A stretch of DNA of 64,000 bases, taken from positions 186,001 to 250,000 of the forward strand of contig CANLVG010000007.1 in NCBI GenBank assembly GCA_947494565.1. Direction: 5' to 3'. The notes beneath the pieces were generated by a model. That model worked only from the letters and a program-made list of their open reading frames with translations. It did not search any database and had not been told where the DNA came from. Both the position numbers and the translations under genes were made by a program. How positions within the stretch are numbered: the first letter of the stretch is position 1; each line of letters starts with the position of its first letter. Source of the stretch: an uncultured Flavobacteriaceae bacterium. Lineage in GTDB: Bacteria > Bacteroidota > Bacteroidia > Flavobacteriales > Flavobacteriaceae. Of this stretch, positions 1 through 9,609 are shown piece by piece.

Positions 1-2785
1 TTTCTTCAATGGCAAAGGAAATGCGAGCTATATGCCTCCCTATCGTTTTGACTATAAAAACGAAATGGATTATCCTGAAGGGTTGGCATTTAACAAATAT
101 TACGCTTCCGATTTTCTGACAGGCCAGGGCAAAGACGGCTGGGGTTTTATCGATGAAAAACAAATTGCTGGAGTCTACGAGTCCACGGATTATGAAAAAT
201 ACGGCCCCGACAACTGGAGTCTTTCCGAAATAACCACCCCAACGGGCGGCAAAATCAAGTTGGAGTATGAAGAGGATGATTATGAACAAGAAGCCTTTTC
301 AAGAAAGCTCTGGCAGGATAATATTCAGTTTGCAATTTGGGAAGATTCGAATAGCTTAGATTACATTTTAAAGATAAAAAACCAAGAAGGCTTAAATCCA
401 AACCTTATTGTAAATTTTGAAGATTACTTTGAAGTTAATGACTCTGTCTTCCTTGATTTATGGTTGGTAAGAACTTATGATTTAGGATTGTTCACTGAAG
501 ATCGCTTGGGGGGAATAAACATTGATCAAGATTTTATCAATGAAATTACTGTGGAGGCAATATCTAATGACAACACTTTGTTTTTAAGAGTCAACAGATC
601 TAGTGTAAATGATGGTTTTATTGTTTGTCCGAATTCATCCTCTTCAACTCTTTGCGACCCTAACGCTGTAACATTTTTAGGCAACAGTGTTTTTGGAGAC
701 TTTGGAGAAAGATATTTTGCTAAAAAAGATGGATTGGGTTCAAATATTTTTGTTCCACTACCACGTGGGCAGTATGAGAATAGTCTAAATGATAATGCTG
801 ACCATCATACAATGACCTATAGACTGCTGGCAAGCAGGGTGCCCAAAGACATCAAAGGTGGAGGTGTCCGTGCCAAAAGCATCATCGTCTCCGATGAAAA
901 TGGGCGAGAGTATAAGACCAATTACTATTACAATCAACCCGGTACCCCAAGGGATAAAAATCATCCAGATTATAAATCTTCAGGGATTACCTCTTTTGCC
1001 CCTGAGAATAGCATCAAGTTTATTCCATATCAGTCGGAGCTACCAAGTCCTGGGGTGATGTATGAATACGTTACTATGGTACCGGTATCTACGAATGGTA
1101 ATGAACTGGGGAGCACGCGTTATCGATTCCATACTATGGATCCGATCTTCAATCTGTTCGACCCGAATTTGGAGATGACCTATACATCGGAAACCATCAA
1201 CCCGGTTACAGGGCAACCCCAAGAAAAGGATATCACCATATTCAAGTCTACCGTTGATGACCATGGTAATGGAGATTATTACGATGCCGGTAAGAAGACC
1301 TATGCCAAAACAATCGATCTCAAGATCAATACCGCTTTGGTCGGGCAGTTCAGATCGATCGAAACCTTCAACAAAGAAGGGCATTTGATGTCGAAAACCC
1401 ATAAGTATTATGATGACACCTATGTAAATCCAGGTCAGAATGCAAAGGTGATCCCTGGCAGGGGTACGGTTCGAGAGTCTTTTCAAAGTATGAAATCGGT
1501 CTTTAGTACTGATGCCAATGATGCGAATCCGATATTGAAAAGCAGGCACCTCTCCATTTCTTCCAAAGAGGATTTTTCAACCGTATTGACCGAAGTACGG
1601 ACGACAACAGGGGGGTTTACCGAAACCGAGACCTACAAAGACGCAGATTTCCAGACCGGAGCCTTTAGAACGACCGAGATGCAAAAAGCGGACGGTACCT
1701 TGGTACGTACACGGCAATTACCTGCTTATACGCAATATTCGAATATGGGCAGCAAAGTGGATGACCAGACGAACAAGCATATGCTCACCCAGCGCGCGAT
1801 GACCTTTAGCGATGTCGAAGTGAATGGAGCCTGGAAAACGACCGGGGCCGCGGTAACGACCTGGCGACCTGAAAATGTATACGACAATGGCGATGCCACC
1901 AATGCTACGGATGATGGCATTTGGAGAAAACATCAGGGTTTCATCTGGAAAGATGATGTGGATGCTAACGGAACCTTCGGAACGGAGCTAACGAACACCG
2001 ATTTCACTTGGGGCGAAAATGTGTCCCAAACCAATGCCCAATGGCAAAAAATTTCGGAGACTACGCGATATAATCATTGGTCAATGCCCCTCGAAGTGAT
2101 GGACATCAACGAGAACTATGTATCGACCAAAATGGGCGATGATCATAAAAAGGTATTCGCTACAGGTAATGCAGGCTATAATGAACTGTATTATTCGGGT
2201 GCCGAAGATCTGAACGGAACCGCTTTCGGAGGCCATGTCGGCCTCGGTACGGCGGAGGAAGAGCTTGCTCCTGACCATATTCATACCGGCGTTCGGTCGC
2301 TCAAGATCGCGGCGAACGAAACCGGATTCGAAGTCGATGTGCTTAAGGGCAAGAAAAGTGACTACAAAGTCTCTCTTTGGGCCAAGTTCGGCACACATGA
2401 TGACGTCAAGATCAAACTGGGAACTTCAACCAACTATACGGCCTTTGATCCCGATGAAACGGTAAGGGCTGGTGATTGGATTCAGTTGAACTACTATTTC
2501 AGCATTTTAGGGGCATCACAAACGGTAAGTGTGATCAATACGGCCGGTACGGCCTATGTGGATGATTTCAGGTTGCACCCGGTAGCCTCCGCCATGACCG
2601 CTTATGTATATAATGAATTTGACGAGCTCACCCATATATTGGGAAGTAACAATATGGCTACCCACTACGAATATGACGAAGCCGGTCGATTAATCAAAAC
2701 GTATACCGAGGTAGAAGATTTTAATGGTGCCGGATCAGGAGGCATTAAGCCCATTAGTGAGCACCAATATACCTACAAATACTAA
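1..2785 (+). CDS. RHS-associated partner protein, 5' end missing
   Basis: The reading frame is already open at base 2, so the gene starts left of the window. The visible part (about 927 residues) resembles the protein encoded at 38947-42390: both have the F/YFxxYNG region near the start of the visible part, a run of conserved beta-rich repeats, and a C-terminal YD-type motif (YEYDEAGRL). A possible carbohydrate-binding-like stretch lies near residues 730-850 (HTGVRSLKIA followed by a jelly-roll-like pattern). It ends 6 bp before the large RHS gene, so the two are probably cotranscribed and form a two-gene RHS unit. Bases about 303-790 are clearly AT-richer than the flanks and have no obvious counterpart in the other partner, suggesting an inserted or exchanged segment. 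The likely role is surface or secreted and tied to the RHS shell; no enzymatic function is visible. Confidence 0.8.
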   Translation, partial: FFNGKGNASYMPPYRFDYKNEMDYPEGLAFNKYYASDFLTGQGKDGWGFIDEKQIAGVYESTDYEKYGPDNWSLSEITTPTGGKIKLEYEEDDYEQEAFSRKLWQDNIQFAIWEDSNSLDYILKIKNQEGLNPNLIVNFEDYFEVNDSVFLDLWLVRTYDLGLFTEDRLGGINIDQDFINEITVEAISNDNTLFLRVNRSSVNDGFIVCPNSSSSTLCDPNAVTFLGNSVFGDFGERYFAKKDGLGSNIFVPLPRGQYENSLNDNADHHTMTYRLLASRVPKDIKGGGVRAKSIIVSDENGREYKTNYYYNQPGTPRDKNHPDYKSSGITSFAPENSIKFIPYQSELPSPGVMYEYVTMVPVSTNGNELGSTRYRFHTMDPIFNLFDPNLEMTYTSETINPVTGQPQEKDITIFKSTVDDHGNGDYYDAGKKTYAKTIDLKINTALVGQFRSIETFNKEGHLMSKTHKYYDDTYVNPGQNAKVIPGRGTVRESFQSMKSVFSTDANDANPILKSRHLSISSKEDFSTVLTEVRTTTGGFTETETYKDADFQTGAFRTTEMQKADGTLVRTRQLPAYTQYSNMGSKVDDQTNKHMLTQRAMTFSDVEVNGAWKTTGAAVTTWRPENVYDNGDATNATDDGIWRKHQGFIWKDDVDANGTFGTELTNTDFTWGENVSQTNAQWQKISETTRYNHWSMPLEVMDINENYVSTKMGDDHKKVFATGNAGYNELYYSGAEDLNGTAFGGHVGLGTAEEELAPDHIHTGVRSLKIAANETGFEVDVLKGKKSDYKVSLWAKFGTHDDVKIKLGTSTNYTAFDPDETVRAGDWIQLNYYFSILGASQTVSVINTAGTAYVDDFRLHPVASAMTAYVYNEFDELTHILGSNNMATHYEYDEAGRLIKTYTEVEDFNGAGSGGIKPISEHQYTYKY

Positions 2786-2791
2786 GAAGGC

Positions 2792-5700
2792 ATGAAGACA
2801 GATAAACGAACATATTCCGGATTTAAGATTTTAATGATATGTGCCTTGATGCTAGGTATATTAGGTACGTCGCACGCCCAAGGACCAGGAGGGGGAGGTT
2901 GTTTTATTACGACTATTCCGGCTCAGGAATTTGGGAGTTCGGCCTCCACGAAGACTGTAACCCTGCCCAGCAATTGCAGTGGCGTAGTAGCCACTCCTTC
3001 ATCAAGTTGGATTACCGCCTCAGTCTCCGGTAATACCTTGACCATCTCTGTGCCAGCCTATGCCGGTGCCGAAAGACAAGGAAATATAAACTTTACTTAC
3101 AATGGTAGTACTGCGGGTGGTGTTGCGGTCAAACAAAATGTAGGGGTAAACCCACCACCACCGAATCCATGTACGATTTCGGGATTTAATGGAGGTACTT
3201 CATTTGCGGGAGCGGGTGAGACAAGAACCTACAACTTGACCTATTCATCTACATGTCCGTCCAATATTGCCTATACCTTTAAGCAGGTCAATAGTAGCGG
3301 ACAAGAGTCGGATTTGCCGAGTTGGGTAGTGGCTACCCAGAATATTACGAACAAAACCGTAACGATTCAATTTCTTCAAAATTCCGGAACAGGTTCAAGA
3401 AATATCATAATCATCGGCAAACGCCAAGATGGCGGAACCCCGGGAATTGGCAGTACCTTCACGCAAACCTGTATCGAAAAAGATTGGTATTTGGATACCG
3501 ATGGTGATGGGCTTCGAGACCCTGCAAGTACCGCCGTTCCTGATTGTGCAAGTAGCAAACCTGGTTACACGATGACAACAACAGTTGACGCCTGTCCAAA
3601 CATTCCAAACACCCCAGCCGAGAATACCATTAAGACCTGGTATGAAGATACCGATGGTGATGGCTATAAAGACCCCAATGGACAAACTGTAGACCAATGT
3701 ACTGCACCAACTACAGGCACTTGGACATCCAATCCTCAAGCGAACGATGATCTTTGTCCGAACTATGCCAATAGTGCCAATGGTTCAAACGGTTGTAATA
3801 CGGCCTGCTTACCATTTTCTGTTACTCCGGGCACTATTGAATTCTCCGAAGGAGGAGGCAATGATACCGCGACAGTAAATATGGGTTGTACGAATGGGTA
3901 TGTTATTGCTTTAGAGGCAATACCGAACAATTCGGACAACTGGTTGAGTATTTCCTTAAATGATAAAACGTTGACTATTGTCTGTCAGGCAGGAACCACG
4001 GCAAAGGATGTAACCGTACCGATACGGGTAAACGGAAGTTCTGGTGGAGGTATCCGAATCAAAAGAAATGCGCCACCTCCACCACCGCCAGATCCATGTG
4101 TGATTACCGGTTTTGATGGTGGTAGTTCTTTCGCAGGAGGCGGAGAGACTAGAACGTATAATCTAAATTATTCATCTACCTGTCCTTCAAGTGTAACTTA
4201 TACTTTTAAGGAGGTAGATAGCAATGGAAACGAATCTGATTTACCGAGTTGGGTCGTGGCCACACAGAATTCGGCCAATAAGACCGTAACGATACAGTTT
4301 CAGCAAAATTCAGGAACCGGCTCACGCAATATTATCATTATTGGAAAACGCCAAGATGGGGGTACCCCGGGAATCGGTAGTACCTTCACGCAAGATTGTT
4401 TTGAAAAAAACTGGTATTTAGACGACGATGGTGATGGCTTTAGGAATCCTGGAAGTGTTGCGGTACCCGATTGTGCCAATACAAAGCCGGGGTATACAAT
4501 GGGTACTATTGAAGATAATTGTCCTAATGATCCCTATGCGGTGGCAGGTAGTAATGGCTGCCCGCCCCCCTGTACCTTTGAGCTGTCAAGCAGTGATTTT
4601 GAGCCTGGTTATGATGTCATCGGTTTAGACGAAAATGGAGGAATCGCCTCGGTGACGGTCGGTAATTATTCCGCAGGGTGTACCACCCCACGGACCATAA
4701 GTGTTTCGTATACACCTAGTTCAGCATCCGCATGGTTACAGGTGACACCCTCAGGAAATACGTTGAATGTCAATTGTGGTGCCACGACCGAAGCTAGAAC
4801 CGCCACGGTTACGGTGTCGGTAAATGGTGCGCCCGATACGAAACAGTTTGTTGTCGGTCAAAGTGGTCCGCCACCACCGCCACCGCCACCAGCAACCTGT
4901 AAGGCAATTGCGCCGTCAAATGTTAACTTTGACCGTTTTGCGGCGACGCAACAAGTAGACGTAACTTTTGTAGATCCCAATATTTGCTCGGGAACCACTT
5001 ATCTGGAACATCCTTTTGAAGCGACCATTCCTTCATGGCTAACGGTGACACCCAACGGCGTCGACTCGTTTATATTAAGTGTTCAAGAGAATACGAGCGG
5101 TACCACCTTTACGACGGTGCTTGCGGTAGTTAAGGATGATGGCACGGGTACGGGCAATACGGTTCCGGTAGGGGCTTCCTTTACCGTGACCCAACGCGGT
5201 TGCCTGACCAGCGGGTGGTACCCTGATCAAGACGGTGATGGTAGCGGTGATGCTTATGCCACGCCTCGCTTCACTTGCGATCCTCCAGAGGATAGAGCCT
5301 ATGATTATGTGGATAACAATAGGGATTTATGCCCTGACGAAAGCGGTACACCGGAGAATCAGGGTTGCCCGAACGGGTTCAGTCCCGAGAACAGAAATAC
5401 GATCACCACAACGGCCTATGATATCGATGGTACGACCAAGGCCAGTTCGAAGGCCTATTTTGATGAGATCGGAAAATTACAGCAGACCCAATCTTGGGAT
5501 GTGGCTTCTGACTCCATTTGGGCTTCAGAAGTCCGCTACGAAGAGTTTGGAAGACCCGCCCTGCAGACGCTATCGGCCCCTATTCGTGAGGGACTGGTAT
5601 ATCAGTTCAAGACCGACTTTATCAAAAAAACCAATGGGGACGATTATGTGCTGTCAGACTTTGATGGTACAAATCTTGACGATACAACGAAAGAAAATCC

Positions 5701-8700
5701 GAATCAGGTAGGCGAGGCCGTAAATACCTTAGGTTGGTATTATAGTGAGAGTAATGACCACGAAGAATACCAAGACGCAACGGCCTATCCGTTCACCAAG
5801 AGCATCTATAGCGATTTGAACCCTGGTGGGGTCTTACGATCGGTAGGGGGTAACAAAGTTAATGGACAATGGCCCCAGGCCTATACCTTTTCCATGAAGG
5901 CTGGGCAAGAATTGTCACAGACTGTTGCTTTCGGCGAATCGAAATACAATACCATAGAGACACTAAAAACAGTCAGCCGTGACGTGCATGGCGTGGAAAA
6001 TGTGGTCTTTACCGATACTGATGGTAAGGTCTTGGCCGCCGCCCGAAGCGGCAGTGAAGGTTCGCCCTCTACGAATATGAGCGTCACCATACCCGAGCAA
6101 GGGTTTGTGGATGTCCATATTGCACAGGGCATTTCAGGGTTTACCGTATCGAACAGCAGTGCCGTCAACGTCTATGACCTGATTAGTGAAACGGAAATAT
6201 CCGGTGGCACCAGCGGCTTGGGTAATGGTTTTTTTCGGGTTGCCGTCAATGATTTGGAGACCTATGTGCCGGAAAGCATCAGTGTTACCTATCAGGTGAA
6301 CTATTACGACTATAGCCTGAACGAGTATGACGAGGCCGATCGTCTGATCACTTCCTATCAACCTTTGGGTAATACCAAGACGACCAAATTGAAGAACATC
6401 TATGAATATAACACGCTCGGGCAGTTGCTCCATACTACTAGCCCCGATGAGGGCGAAGCCTGGTTCAAGTACCGCGATGATGGGCAAATACGCTTTTCGC
6501 AGAATAGCAAGCAGCTAGACCCGAATGCGGATGGCAATCCGGCCGATGCCGAATTCTCGTATACCCATTATGATACCTATGGCAGGCCTGTGGAAAGTGG
6601 GGTTTATTTTGGCAACGCGGAAAGTTTTGGCAGTGCGGATAGTCTCTTGAACGATACGGTAGATGATATTATGGTAGACAATGACGGTCTCCCTAATGCC
6701 GATTGTATGGAACAGGTTTTCACGCTCTATGATAGCAAGGAAGTGTCCGGCATGCATGCCGCATTGACCACTGCCAATATACCTACAATGCATTACCCTA
6801 CACAAAAGTTCGTCAGCGGTAATGTCAGTAAGACCTATACCGTAGGGCCTGATGCCAGTACCACTTGGTACAGCTATGACGCCTATGGCCGTTTGGCCTT
6901 CATGGTACAGGATATTGCCGGGATCGGTGCCAAGACCCTTGATTATGAGTACGACCCGGTGACCGGCCAGGTGCACAAAGTCTACTTTCAAAAGCACAAG
7001 ATTTCGGAGCGGTTCATACATCGGTATATGTACAATGCGGCAGATGAATTGATCAAAGTGGAGACCTCTACCGACGATAGTATTTTCGAACTGCAGGCCG
7101 AATATGAGTATTATGAGACTGGTGCTATCAAACGTACCGAACTTGCCGGAGGCGTACAGGGGATCGACTATGTATACAATTTGGCGGGGCAGTTAAAGAG
7201 CATCAACCACCCCGATCTGACCATGGGCGGTCTGCACGGCAACGACGTGAACCAAGACCTGTTCGGTATGCAGATCGACTACCACAGTGACGATTACAAA
7301 CGAAATATTGCTGCCATGGCCCCCCAGAACTATGGGGCCGACCAGTTGAACGGCAACATCAAGGGGGTACGCTGGAAAAACGATGCCGTACCGGGGGCTA
7401 CGGGAGAATTACAATATGTATATGAATACGACCGAAACAACTGGCTGAAAAGTGCCGATTTCGGCGGTAATGGTAGTACCGGTGATGGTTTGGACGATGA
7501 CCTGGTATCAACGGATGTTACCTTAGCGGGCAATAGCCGGCTTTTGGAGGCCAACCAGAGCGTAACCCTACAAGCCGGTTTTCACGCCCAAGTGGGCAGT
7601 GAGGTCACCGCACGGATCGTACCCGAAGCGGGGGGCGGTTCCATCACCCCGGACGATTACGATGTGTCGAACATCACCTATGACGCCAATGGGAATATAC
7701 AAAGCCTAAAACGGAATAAACAAGGCACCAACAACGCGATGGACGACCTAAGCTACAGCTATACCAATGGTACCAATCAATTGCAACAAGTAGTGGATGC
7801 CGACGGTGATGTAAGTGGGGCCGATGATATCGGCAGTCATACCGATGCGAACAACTATGTGTACAACGCCATCGGTCAATTGATCGAGAATAAAGAAGAA
7901 GGAATTTCGTACATTTACAATGCGGCTGGTTTGGTGACCGAAATTCATAAGGACACCAAAAAGTACGTAACGTTCTTTTACAATGATAGGAACTATAGGA
8001 TACGGAAAGATGCTTATTTGCCAGATGGTTTTACGGTAGGGCAGACCACCCACTATGTGCGTGATGTGGCCGGTAGTATCATGGCCATCTATAGCAATTC
8101 GGTATTGGCCGAACAACCGATATACGGCTCGGGCCGACTGGGCGTGTACTACCCGCAGGGTACTAACCCGGTAACGGTCTATGAACTGACTGACCATTTG
8201 GGGAATGTCCGGGCGGCCTTTGCCAAGACCTCGATTGGTGGTGCCGATGTACGATCGGCTTCGGATTATTATCCTTTCGGAATGAAAATGCCGGGTAGAG
8301 ACCTGATCGGGGATTACCGTTTTGCCTTCCAAGGACAGGAAAAAGACCCCGAGACGGGCAAGGAGGCCTTTGAATTGCGGTTATGGGATAGTAGGATTGG
8401 GAGATGGTTGACCCCTGATCCCTATGGACAGTTCGCTTCTCCGTATTTAGGCATGGGAAATAATCCTATAAACGGTATTGACCCTGACGGGGGATGTTTT
8501 ACGACGGATAAGGATGGTAACACGATTCCCTGTCCAGATATGGAAGTGGGATCTACCATGACCGGAGCAGCGGGCTATGAGTGGACTATGGGAAGTGATG
8601 GATGGGATAGGGGTGATGGATATGGTGTCGATGTTTGGGGTGTTAGTAAGACAACTCAAGAATATTGGAAAGAAATAAATGCTTCTGCGCAAATTTTAAA

Positions 8701-9172
8701 CCAACTAAAAACTCTTGAAACAGGGAAAACCTCTGAGATAAGAGGTATGGAGGCCCATGCGCAAGAATTGCTGAATCAGCATTTGAGGCAATGGCAACCA
8801 ATTCAGCCACAAGTTGTATCACTAACAATTGCAGAGGGTCCTCTAGCATGGTTAAGTGGTGGTGGTTTTATTAATGGTGTAAGGTATGTAAATGGAGGCA
8901 CAAAAGTGCTAAATGGCTTAACATCCACTGAAAAGGCTGCACAAGGAGCAAAAACTATCGCCTTTTTCGTAGATAAATTTAATAAAGGTAAAAATGTCCA
9001 AGGTATTTTTACCTTCACACACAAAGGAAAAACATATATTTTAGATGGACATCACAGGGTACAGGCCGCTTTAGACACAAAATCCTCGTTAGAGATATTG
9101 GATTTGTCTAGAGAGCTAGCATTAAAGAAATTCCCCGCAAAAATGGAGCAAATTTTAAATGGAATATTTTGA
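2792..9172 (+). CDS. Secreted RHS polymorphic toxin with BACON domains and ParB-like tip
   Basis: 2126 residues. Residues 1-30 form a signal peptide ending SHAQ. Next come BACON-like beta domains (about 32-120, 339-425, 594-690, 700-805), two copies of a 138-residue unit (about 124-261 and 433-570), and thrombospondin type 3 calcium repeats (DTDGDG, DDDGDG). RHS/YD repeats run from about 870 to 1800, and the RHS core (YYPFGM to NPINGIDPDG) lies near 1826-1900. The last 225 residues are unrelated to the other tips in the window and AT-rich, as expected of an exchangeable toxin end. Near residues 2076-2093 they carry YILDGHHRVQAAL, which matches the ParB/sulfiredoxin-type nuclease motif, so a nuclease-like toxin is inferred. 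The downstream TTG-overlapping gene is the likely immunity partner. The RHS body probably forms the shell that encloses the tip. The secretion route is not shown; no T6SS or T9SS sorting tail is seen. Confidence 0.88.
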   Translation: MKTDKRTYSGFKILMICALMLGILGTSHAQGPGGGGCFITTIPAQEFGSSASTKTVTLPSNCSGVVATPSSSWITASVSGNTLTISVPAYAGAERQGNINFTYNGSTAGGVAVKQNVGVNPPPPNPCTISGFNGGTSFAGAGETRTYNLTYSSTCPSNIAYTFKQVNSSGQESDLPSWVVATQNITNKTVTIQFLQNSGTGSRNIIIIGKRQDGGTPGIGSTFTQTCIEKDWYLDTDGDGLRDPASTAVPDCASSKPGYTMTTTVDACPNIPNTPAENTIKTWYEDTDGDGYKDPNGQTVDQCTAPTTGTWTSNPQANDDLCPNYANSANGSNGCNTACLPFSVTPGTIEFSEGGGNDTATVNMGCTNGYVIALEAIPNNSDNWLSISLNDKTLTIVCQAGTTAKDVTVPIRVNGSSGGGIRIKRNAPPPPPPDPCVITGFDGGSSFAGGGETRTYNLNYSSTCPSSVTYTFKEVDSNGNESDLPSWVVATQNSANKTVTIQFQQNSGTGSRNIIIIGKRQDGGTPGIGSTFTQDCFEKNWYLDDDGDGFRNPGSVAVPDCANTKPGYTMGTIEDNCPNDPYAVAGSNGCPPPCTFELSSSDFEPGYDVIGLDENGGIASVTVGNYSAGCTTPRTISVSYTPSSASAWLQVTPSGNTLNVNCGATTEARTATVTVSVNGAPDTKQFVVGQSGPPPPPPPPATCKAIAPSNVNFDRFAATQQVDVTFVDPNICSGTTYLEHPFEATIPSWLTVTPNGVDSFILSVQENTSGTTFTTVLAVVKDDGTGTGNTVPVGASFTVTQRGCLTSGWYPDQDGDGSGDAYATPRFTCDPPEDRAYDYVDNNRDLCPDESGTPENQGCPNGFSPENRNTITTTAYDIDGTTKASSKAYFDEIGKLQQTQSWDVASDSIWASEVRYEEFGRPALQTLSAPIREGLVYQFKTDFIKKTNGDDYVLSDFDGTNLDDTTKENPNQVGEAVNTLGWYYSESNDHEEYQDATAYPFTKSIYSDLNPGGVLRSVGGNKVNGQWPQAYTFSMKAGQELSQTVAFGESKYNTIETLKTVSRDVHGVENVVFTDTDGKVLAAARSGSEGSPSTNMSVTIPEQGFVDVHIAQGISGFTVSNSSAVNVYDLISETEISGGTSGLGNGFFRVAVNDLETYVPESISVTYQVNYYDYSLNEYDEADRLITSYQPLGNTKTTKLKNIYEYNTLGQLLHTTSPDEGEAWFKYRDDGQIRFSQNSKQLDPNADGNPADAEFSYTHYDTYGRPVESGVYFGNAESFGSADSLLNDTVDDIMVDNDGLPNADCMEQVFTLYDSKEVSGMHAALTTANIPTMHYPTQKFVSGNVSKTYTVGPDASTTWYSYDAYGRLAFMVQDIAGIGAKTLDYEYDPVTGQVHKVYFQKHKISERFIHRYMYNAADELIKVETSTDDSIFELQAEYEYYETGAIKRTELAGGVQGIDYVYNLAGQLKSINHPDLTMGGLHGNDVNQDLFGMQIDYHSDDYKRNIAAMAPQNYGADQLNGNIKGVRWKNDAVPGATGELQYVYEYDRNNWLKSADFGGNGSTGDGLDDDLVSTDVTLAGNSRLLEANQSVTLQAGFHAQVGSEVTARIVPEAGGGSITPDDYDVSNITYDANGNIQSLKRNKQGTNNAMDDLSYSYTNGTNQLQQVVDADGDVSGADDIGSHTDANNYVYNAIGQLIENKEEGISYIYNAAGLVTEIHKDTKKYVTFFYNDRNYRIRKDAYLPDGFTVGQTTHYVRDVAGSIMAIYSNSVLAEQPIYGSGRLGVYYPQGTNPVTVYELTDHLGNVRAAFAKTSIGGADVRSASDYYPFGMKMPGRDLIGDYRFAFQGQEKDPETGKEAFELRLWDSRIGRWLTPDPYGQFASPYLGMGNNPINGIDPDGGCFTTDKDGNTIPCPDMEVGSTMTGAAGYEWTMGSDGWDRGDGYGVDVWGVSKTTQEYWKEINASAQILNQLKTLETGKTSEIRGMEAHAQELLNQHLRQWQPIQPQVVSLTIAEGPLAWLSGGGFINGVRYVNGGTKVLNGLTSTEKAAQGAKTIAFFVDKFNKGKNVQGIFTFTHKGKTYILDGHHRVQAALDTKSSLEILDLSRELALKKFPAKMEQILNGIF
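3161..3574 (+). repeat. Internal duplication, copy 1 (138 codons)
   Basis: This stretch encodes a unit from PNPCTISGF through the DTDGDG loop to GYTM. The same unit, exactly 138 codons long, recurs at 4088-4501. Protein identity is high, including a shared NIIIIGKRQDGGTPGIGSTF block, while many third codon positions differ. Confidence 0.85.
4088..4501 (+). repeat. Internal duplication, copy 2 (138 codons)
   Basis: Second copy of the unit at 3161-3574, in the same frame and of the same length. It begins PDPCVITGF and ends GYTM after a DDDGDG calcium loop. The synonymous divergence suggests an old duplication kept under protein-level selection. Confidence 0.85.
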
Positions 9173-9609
9173 TAAAGGAAATATTAAATTCTTATATATT
9201 ACTGATTAAAGAATTTGAGAATAAATTATCTCAAGAATACAACTTGAATTTTGAAGAAGGAAAATGGAGTGATATAGTTCAGAAGGTTCCAAGTAACTCT
9301 AAAGTCTCTGGGCTAACCTTTAATTTCCATGGAGCTGGTTGTAGAGTAGAAAAAGGTGATATTGTTTGTGAATTTGATTATGCTCCAGTTGATGATTGTC
9401 CAGTAAAGTTTACCGCCTATAAATTATTTTGGTTTATAAATTCTAATAATTCTTATCAAAAGTTAAAATTCACAGAGGATAAAATTGAAGATGAAATAAA
9501 CGATTTGTTAAGAGATAATTTACTTAAGAGATTAAAAATAGGCGATTTTGAATTAGACACTTATCAAATAAGTAAATCTTTGTATATCAATCCCGGTGCA
9601 TTACTTTAA
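9169..9609 (+). CDS. Candidate immunity protein for the ParB-like RHS tip
   Basis: 146 residues with no signal peptide, so cytoplasmic. The start is a TTG that overlaps the stop codon of the RHS gene (TTGA), giving tight coupling; no in-frame ATG lies nearby. The motif FNFHGAGCRVE followed by an acidic stretch (CEFDYAPVDDC) recalls DUF6896-type immunity-like proteins, but I hold that name loosely. Its place directly behind a variable RHS tip, its size and its AT-rich composition all fit an immunity gene. The 3' end overlaps the next ORF by 14 bp. Confidence 0.7.
   Translation: MIKEILNSYILLIKEFENKLSQEYNLNFEEGKWSDIVQKVPSNSKVSGLTFNFHGAGCRVEKGDIVCEFDYAPVDDCPVKFTAYKLFWFINSNNSYQKLKFTEDKIEDEINDLLRDNLLKRLKIGDFELDTYQISKSLYINPGALL

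Noticed and set aside
9169-9609. Frameshift between the RHS gene and the 146-residue ORF
   Set aside because: The RHS tip ends cleanly after its ParB-like region and the next product looks like an independent protein; a TTG overlap start explains the junction better.
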